In this document: positions 59,082 to 64,000 of the stretch, piece after piece | How positions within the stretch are numbered: position 1 is the first letter of the stretch | Layout of the letters: each line of letters starts with the position of its first letter | Origin: Streptomyces hoynatensis | GTDB taxonomy: Bacteria > Actinomycetota > Actinomycetes > Streptomycetales > Streptomycetaceae | Assembly (NCBI RefSeq): GCF_003626535.1 | Contig: NZ_RBAL01000024.1 | Coordinates: 1-64,000 of the forward strand | Direction: 5' to 3' | DNA length: 64,000 nucleotides | Made by a program: the position numbers and the translations under genes | The notes under the pieces: model-generated | Told to the model about the DNA's origin: nothing | Database searches by the model: none | Seen by the model: the letters and a program-made list of their open reading frames with translations, nothing else

Positions 59082-59311
59082 ACGTCCTGGCTACCCGGCA
59101 GGTCCGGTGTCCAGACCTCGGGGCCGCCGCCGCGCCACTCGATCAGCGCGGGGTCGTCCAGCCGCACGTCGTCCGGGTCGAGCCCGGCCCGGCGCAGGAA
59201 CTCGACCAGTTCCACCGGGGAGCGCGCGACGCCGAGGTCCTCCCCGCCCGCGCGCACCCGGCGCCCGCCGCCCGCGGGGGGATAGACGATGACGCGCGCC
59301 GGAACACCCAT
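59078..59311 (-). CDS. Hypothetical protein, 77 aa
   Basis: ATG 59311. 'MGVPARVIVYPPAGGGRRVR' followed by 'VELVEFLRRAGLDPDDVRLD' and 'IEWRGGGPEVW'. It looks like a small beta-alpha domain of a type often annotated only as hypothetical in Streptomyces. It forms an operon with the Cys-rich protein and is divergent from copA. Confidence 0.65.
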   Translation of the reverse strand: MGVPARVIVYPPAGGGRRVRAGGEDLGVARSPVELVEFLRRAGLDPDDVRLDDPALIEWRGGGPEVWTPDLPGSQDV

Positions 59312-59418
59312 GCCTCCAGGGTGCGTCATCCCCGCCGAAACGGCACCCGGCACTCGCCTGGGGCCGTTCGGACGGCGCCACGGGCGCGCCCCGGCCCGGC
59401 CTCCCCCGGCCGCGAGTC

Positions 59419-59438
59419 ATACCCCCGAGGGGTATAAT
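59419..59438 (+). promoter_or_regulatory. CsoR-type copper operator over the copA promoter
   Basis: Near-perfect dyad atacccc-cga-ggggtat (59419-59435), the G/C-tract palindrome bound by CsoR repressors, overlapping a consensus -10 TATAAT (59433-59438) 33 bp before copA. Cu(I)-CsoR release would open the promoter. The csoR gene is not in the window. Confidence 0.8.
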
Positions 59439-59471
59439 GGGGGGCGCAGCGGAACGAGGAGTGGGGACGCG

Positions 59472-61838
59472 ATGCAGACATCCACCGGCAGCGCCGGCGA
59501 GGTCGAGCTGACCATCGGCGGCATGACCTGTGCCTCCTGCGCGGCCCGCGTCGAGAAGCAGCTGAACCGGATGGAGGGCGTGACGGCCACCGTCAACTAC
59601 GCCACCGAGAAGGCCAGGGTCTCCCTCGCCGGGGGCGTCACCGTCGGGGACCTGATCGCCACCGTCGAGGCCACCGGCTACACCGCGGCGCCCCGCCAGG
59701 ACCCGGCAGAGGCCGCGCCGTCCGGGGCGCCGGCGGACCCGGAGCAGGAGGAGACGGCGGCGCTGCGCCACCGGCTGCTGGTGACGGTGGCGCTCGCCGC
59801 GCCCGTCATCGCCCTCGCCATGGTGCCCGCCTGGCAGTTCGACTACTGGCAGTGGCTCTCGCTGACCCTGGCGGCCCCGGCCGTGCTGTGGGGCGGCTGG
59901 CGCTTCCACCGGGCCGCCTGGGCGAACGCCAGGCACGGCGCCGCCACCATGGACACGCTGATCTCCCTGGGCACCATGGCCGCGCTGCTGTGGTCGGGCT
60001 GGGCGCTGTTCTTCGGCGAGGCGGGCGAGCCCGGCATGCGCCACCCCTTCGAGCTGACCATGCAGCGCTCGGAGGGCACCTCCGCCATCTACCTGGAGGC
60101 CGCCGCCGGGGTGACCGCCTTCCTGCTGGCCGGCCGGTACTTCGAGGCGCGGGCCAAGCGGCGCGCCGGGTCCGCGCTCCGGGCGCTGCTCGACCTCGGC
60201 GCCAAGGAGGCGACCGTGCTGCGCGGGGGCCGGGAGCAGCGGCTCCCGGTCGCCGCCCTCGCCGTCGGCGACCGCTTCCTGGTCAGGCCGGGCGAGCGGA
60301 TCGCCACCGACGGGGTGGTGACCGAGGGCTCCTCGGCCGTGGACGCCTCCATGCTCACCGGCGAGTCGGTGCCGGTGGAGGTCGGCGTGGGCGACCCGGT
60401 CGCCGGGGCCACGGTGAACGCCGGCGGACGCCTGGTCGTGCGCGCCACCAGGGTCGGCGCCGACACCCGGCTCGCCCGGATGGCCAGGCTGGTGGAGGAG
60501 GCCCAGAACGGCAAGGCCGCCGCGCAGCGCCTCGCCGACCGGGTCTCCGCGGTCTTCGTGCCGGTCGTCATCGCCCTCGCGCTCGGCACCCTCGGCTTCT
60601 GGCTCGGCAACGGCGCCGGGCTCACCGCCGCCTTCACCGCGGCCGTCGCCGTGCTGATCATCGCCTGCCCCTGCGCGCTCGGCCTGGCCACGCCCACCGC
60701 CCTGCTCGTGGGCACCGGGCGCGGCGCCCAGCTCGGCATCCTGATCAAGGGGCCCGAGGTGCTGGAGAGCACCCGGCGGGCCGAGGTGATCGTGCTGGAC
60801 AAGACCGGCACGATCACCACCGGCCGGATGGCGCTGCGCGGCGTGCACGTGGCCCCGGGGGAGTCGCGCGCGGAGGCGCTCCGGCTGGCCGGCGCGCTGG
60901 AGCACGCCTCCGAGCACCCCGTCGCGCGCGCCGTCGCCCAGGCGGCGGCCGAGGCGGGCCCGCTGCCGCCGGTCGAGGACTTCGCGAACGTCCCCGGGCT
61001 GGGCGTCCGCGGAACCGTCGAGGGCCACGCGGTGCTCGCCGGCCGGGAGCGGCTGCTCGCCCAGGCGGCCTCCCCACGGCCCGCCGGACCCGGGCGCCCG
61101 GGCGCGAGCGCCCCCACCACGTCGCCCGCAGAAGCCGCTGCCGAAGCCGTTGCCGAACCGGCTGCCGAAGCCGCTGCCGAAGCCGTTGCCGAACTGCCCC
61201 GGGAGCTGGCCGCGGCACGGGCCGCCGCGGAGGCGGCCGGGCACACCACGGTGCTCGTGGCCTGGGACGGCCGGGCCCGCGCCCTGCTTGAGGTGGCGGA
61301 CCAGGTGAAGCCGACCAGCGCGGAGGCGGTGGCCAGGCTGCGCGCCCTCGGCCTCAGGCCGGTCCTGCTGACCGGCGACAACGCGCGGGCGGCGCGGGCG
61401 GTGGCCGCCGAGGTCGGCATCGAGGAGGTCATCGCGGAGGTGCTGCCCGAGGAGAAGGCCAAGGTGGTCGGGCGGTTGCAGGCCGAGGGCCGCCGGGTGG
61501 CCATGGTCGGCGACGGCGTCAACGACGCGGCGGCGCTGGCCACCGCGGACCTCGGCCTGGCGATGGGCACCGGCACCGACGCGGCGATCGAGGCGAGCGA
61601 CCTGACCCTGGTGCGCGGCGACCTGCGCGCCGCGGCCGACGCCATCAGGCTGGCCCGCAGGACCCTGCGCGTCATCCGGGGCAACCTCGTCTGGGCCTTC
61701 GGCTACAACGTCCTGGCCATCCCGCTGGCGGCGGCCGGGCTGCTCAACCCGATGCTGGCGGGCGCCGCGATGGCGCTCTCCTCCCTCTCGGTGGTCACCA
61801 ACAGCCTCCGCCTCCACGCCTTCCGCGCCCAGTCCTGA
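59472..61838 (+). CDS. copA: Copper-translocating P1B-type ATPase
   Basis: 788 aa; ATG 59472 after 'gaggag'. N-terminal metal-binding domain with 'GGMTCASCAARVEKQL' (Cys20, Cys23), eight membrane segments, A-domain 'TGES', the metal site CPC in 'IIACPCALGLATPTA', phosphorylation 'DKTGTITTG', HP in 'SEHPVARAV', and 'GDGVNDAAAL'. It exports Cu(I) from the cytosol. Between N-domain strands an Ala/Glu repeat insertion ('AEAAAEAVAEPAAEAAAEAV') is coded by 12-bp DNA repeats (61126-61200). Control by copper is indicated by the CsoR-type operator. Confidence 0.92.
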   Translation: MQTSTGSAGEVELTIGGMTCASCAARVEKQLNRMEGVTATVNYATEKARVSLAGGVTVGDLIATVEATGYTAAPRQDPAEAAPSGAPADPEQEETAALRHRLLVTVALAAPVIALAMVPAWQFDYWQWLSLTLAAPAVLWGGWRFHRAAWANARHGAATMDTLISLGTMAALLWSGWALFFGEAGEPGMRHPFELTMQRSEGTSAIYLEAAAGVTAFLLAGRYFEARAKRRAGSALRALLDLGAKEATVLRGGREQRLPVAALAVGDRFLVRPGERIATDGVVTEGSSAVDASMLTGESVPVEVGVGDPVAGATVNAGGRLVVRATRVGADTRLARMARLVEEAQNGKAAAQRLADRVSAVFVPVVIALALGTLGFWLGNGAGLTAAFTAAVAVLIIACPCALGLATPTALLVGTGRGAQLGILIKGPEVLESTRRAEVIVLDKTGTITTGRMALRGVHVAPGESRAEALRLAGALEHASEHPVARAVAQAAAEAGPLPPVEDFANVPGLGVRGTVEGHAVLAGRERLLAQAASPRPAGPGRPGASAPTTSPAEAAAEAVAEPAAEAAAEAVAELPRELAAARAAAEAAGHTTVLVAWDGRARALLEVADQVKPTSAEAVARLRALGLRPVLLTGDNARAARAVAAEVGIEEVIAEVLPEEKAKVVGRLQAEGRRVAMVGDGVNDAAALATADLGLAMGTGTDAAIEASDLTLVRGDLRAAADAIRLARRTLRVIRGNLVWAFGYNVLAIPLAAAGLLNPMLAGAAMALSSLSVVTNSLRLHAFRAQS
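61126..61200 (+). repeat. 12-bp tandem repeats inside copA
   Basis: About five copies of gccgaagccgtt or gccgaagccgct, coding for AEAV/AEAA in the nucleotide-binding domain. In-frame low-complexity insertion. Confidence 0.75.
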
Positions 61839-62025
61839 GCCCCGCCCCGGAACGCGCCACGGGCCCGCGCCGCACGCCCGGCCTTGCGAAAGGCGGCGCA
61901 CGGGCCCGCCGCGGCGGGGGCGTGCGCCGGGCGCGCGAGGTGCGCGCCCGGGGTGGCCGAAAGCCGCCCGCCGGGCCCCCGGGGCCCCGGCACCGCCCGC
62001 CACGAGTGGCGATTACGGTGGGCCA

Positions 62026-62898
62026 GTGGACGTACTCACCGAGCTGCTCCAGCACTCACGCGCCCCGGGCGCCGCGGTGGCGCGGACCTGGGAACGCCCC
62101 CCGTGGTCGGTACGCTGCGCCGACGGGGCGCCGGTCTCGGTGCACGCGGTCGTCGCGGGCGGGGCCTGGCTGCTGCGCGACGGGGAGCGGCCCCGGCCGC
62201 TGCGGCCGGGCGACATCGCGGTGGTCCGCGGCCCCGGCCCGCACACCCTGGCCTGTGCCCCGCCGGCGGCGGGCCCCGCCCCGGGAGCCGAGGGCGGCAC
62301 CGCCCTGGTCAGGGGCGCCTACCGCCACGTCGAGGACGCCTGGCCCTGGCTGCTGGAGTCCCTGCCGCCGGTCCTGGTCTGCTCCGAGCCCCACGGCACC
62401 GGCGCGGTCCTCGACCTGCTCGCCGCCGAGCTGGAGCGCCCCGAATCCGCCCGCCCCGGCGTCCTGGCGCGGCTCCTCGACCTGCTCTTCATGATCGCCT
62501 TGCGCGCCTGGTCCGACCGCTCGGGCGAGCAACGGCCGCGCTGGCAGCGGGTGTTGCAGGACCCGATCGTCGGCAACGCCCTGCGGCTGCTGCACGGCAG
62601 GCCCGCGCGGCAATGGACCGTGCAGGAGCTGGCCGCCGCGGTGGGCCTGTCCCGCTCCGCCTTCGCCCGCCGCTTCCACAGCCTCGTGGGCCGCCCGCCG
62701 ATCGCCTACCTCACCCACTGGCGCATGACCCTGGCCGCGCGCCTGCTGCGCGAGCCGGCGCTCGGCCTCGACGTCATCGCCCACCGCGTCGGCTACCCGG
62801 ACTCGCACGCCCTGAGCGCGGCCTTCAAACGCGTCCGCGGCCTGACCCCGCACGCCTACCGCGCCCGCGAACTCGGCCCCCCGGCCAAGGGCGGATGA
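62026..62898 (+). CDS. AraC-family regulator with cupin-type sensor domain
   Basis: 290 aa from GTG 62026, 6 bp after TACGGT; a leaderless start is likely. Residues 1-160 form a cupin ('LRPGDIAVVRGPGPHTLACA'). The C-terminal AraC HTH pair reads 'WTVQELAAAVGLSRSAFARR' and 'LGLDVIAHRVGYPDSHALSA', ending 'FKRVRGLTPHAYR'. Such regulators often control the neighbouring dehydrogenase; here an alcohol dehydrogenase converges from the right. Confidence 0.88.
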   Translation: MDVLTELLQHSRAPGAAVARTWERPPWSVRCADGAPVSVHAVVAGGAWLLRDGERPRPLRPGDIAVVRGPGPHTLACAPPAAGPAPGAEGGTALVRGAYRHVEDAWPWLLESLPPVLVCSEPHGTGAVLDLLAAELERPESARPGVLARLLDLLFMIALRAWSDRSGEQRPRWQRVLQDPIVGNALRLLHGRPARQWTVQELAAAVGLSRSAFARRFHSLVGRPPIAYLTHWRMTLAARLLREPALGLDVIAHRVGYPDSHALSAAFKRVRGLTPHAYRARELGPPAKGG

Positions 62899-63102
62899 CC
62901 CCACCCCGGCCGCGCCACACCACCGCCACACCACCGCCACGCCGCCACCGCCACACCACCGCCGCCACGATGCCGCGCATCCCGCCCCGGCACGGCCCAA
63001 GCCCCGCCGGGCACGACCCGCCGGGCGGCCAGGCGCGGCGGCCAGGGGCGGCGGCCAGGCCCCCCGGCGCCGGCGATGCCCGCGGCCGGGCCTCGGCGCC
63101 CT

Positions 63103-64000
63103 TCACTGCCGGTCCAGGTCCGACATGTCGAGCACGAAGCGGTGGCGGACGTCGTTGCGCGCCAGGCGGTCGAGGGCCGTGTTCACCCGGGAGGACGGCA
63201 GCAGTTCGATGTCGGCGGTGAGGCGGTGCGCGGCGCAGAAGCGCAGCAGGGCGGCGGTGGAGGGGCGGCCGCCGCTGCCCGCGGAACCGAGCTTCTTGCG
63301 GCCGATCAGCAGATCGGTGGTGTCCACGGTGACCCGCCCGAGGTGGCCGAGGTGGCTGAGGGTGCCGTCCAGGGCGACCGTGCGCAGGTAGGGAGCCAGG
63401 TCGTGGGGGGCGGAGATGGTGTCGATGACCACGTCGAACCGGTCCCGGACGGCCGCCATCTGCCGGGCGTCGGTGGCGAGGACGAAGCCGTCCGCGCCGA
63501 GGGCGTGCGCCTCGTCTGCCTTCTCCCGGGTGCGGCTGAGCACGGAGGTCGTGGCGCCGAGCGCGACGGCCAGCTTGACGGCGAGGTGCCCCAGCCCGCC
63601 GAGCCCGGCCACCGCGACCGTGCTGCCCGGGCCCACCCCCAGGGCCCGCAGGGGCTCCCAGACGGTGATGCCGGCGCAGAGCAGGGGAGCCGCCCCGGCC
63701 GCGTCGAGGCCCGCGGGCAGGTGATGGGCGAACGCCTCGCGGACCACGTACTCGCGGGAGTAGCCGCCCAGGGTGGTCGTCCCGTCCTGCCGGTCGCGTC
63801 CGCCGTAGGTCAGGGTCGGGAAGTCGCGGCAGAAGTTCTCCTGGCCGGCCAGGCACATGGGGCACGTCCCGCAGGAGTCGACGATGTTGCCGACGGCCAC
63901 CGCCTCCCCGGGGGCGAAGCCGGTGACCGCGCTGCCGACCTCGCGCACCGTGCCCGTGAACTCGTGTCCCGGCACCAGGACTCCCCCGGCGTCGCTCTCG
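63103..64000 (-). CDS. Zinc-dependent alcohol dehydrogenase (5' end beyond the window)
   Basis: The visible C-terminal 299 residues start within 'PGHEFTGTVREVGSAVTGFA'. Structural zinc Cys set 'DSCGTCPMCLAGQENFC', then 'TLGGYSREYVVREAFAHHLP', nucleotide motif 'GLGGLGHLAVKLAVALGA', and 'IGRKKLGSAGSGG'. This is the cinnamyl-alcohol/YahK-like branch, usually NADPH-dependent reduction of aldehydes. The catalytic Cys of the N-terminus lies outside. Convergent to the AraC-type gene. Confidence 0.88.
   Translation of the reverse strand, partial: ESDAGGVLVPGHEFTGTVREVGSAVTGFAPGEAVAVGNIVDSCGTCPMCLAGQENFCRDFPTLTYGGRDRQDGTTTLGGYSREYVVREAFAHHLPAGLDAAGAAPLLCAGITVWEPLRALGVGPGSTVAVAGLGGLGHLAVKLAVALGATTSVLSRTREKADEAHALGADGFVLATDARQMAAVRDRFDVVIDTISAPHDLAPYLRTVALDGTLSHLGHLGRVTVDTTDLLIGRKKLGSAGSGGRPSTAALLRFCAAHRLTADIELLPSSRVNTALDRLARNDVRHRFVLDMSDLDRQ

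Overview
This 64 kb window is chromosomal DNA of a Streptomyces or a very close actinomycete. The coding sequence is strongly GC3-biased, GTG starts and 4-bp ATGA overlaps are common, TTA codons are rare, and several genes appear leaderless. Family content fits this reading: DUF6232, DUF5997, formylglycine-generating enzyme, an LAXTG surface protein for class E sortase, a DesK/NarL-type kinase remnant and a POLYST-type polysialyltransferase. Most of the window is ordinary chromosome. The left 5 kb is accessory DNA with visibly lower GC.

Left edge (1-4864): the end of an IS5-type transposase is followed by three direct copies (152-260, 2670-2779, 4372-4473) of the 3' half of a tRNA-Gly(CCC) gene with its terminator. 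They look like stacked attachment sites of integrative elements; no integrase remains in the window. The two intervals carry a membrane-anchored HEPN-like protein, a frameshifted DUF7848-type gene, an unknown protein and an intact VapBC pair with an operator palindrome. A decayed VapC lies beyond the third copy.

4865-13448: a DUF6232 membrane protein and a small downstream protein share one unusual Gly/Asn-rich motif. Next come an MFS efflux pump with a divergent GntR-TetR fusion regulator, a superinfection-immunity-like peptide, a graveyard of hydrolase, kinase and response-regulator fragments, an LAETG surface protein, and an OmpR-type two-component system with a TTA codon at the regulator-kinase junction.

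13429-21650: a three-gene minus-strand operon encodes a flavin monooxygenase, an AMP-forming acyl-CoA/acid ligase and a MIO-type aromatic ammonia-lyase with a tyrosine-type His-Leu selectivity pair. This suggests a small hydroxycinnamate-derived metabolite cluster. After it lie a likely degraded zinc-ribbon gene, a 38-aa membrane peptide and an orphan fused N6-adenine methylase/specificity protein.

21754-38781: mainly metabolism and envelope genes: DUF5997 with a LysR-like sensor, FGE, a Tat-exported phospholipase C, S9 peptidase, a PH-domain protein, glutathionyl-hydroquinone-reductase-like GST, multicopper oxidase, a secreted M15-like protein, and an aldo/keto reductase with a divergent TetR.

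39012-64000: a GT2 plus polysialyltransferase pair, acyltransferase, SanA-like protein, TauE exporter, ATP-dependent DNA ligase, L,D-transpeptidase with duplicated peptidoglycan-binding repeats, PanE-like reductase, Eis-like acetyltransferase, a methyltransferase coupled to a 1250-aa hybrid sensor/AraC regulator next to a pectate lyase, a DUF885 peptidase-like protein, a CopA copper ATPase under a CsoR-type operator, an AraC regulator and an alcohol dehydrogenase cut by the window edge.

All functional calls are from reading the sequence; no database search was run.
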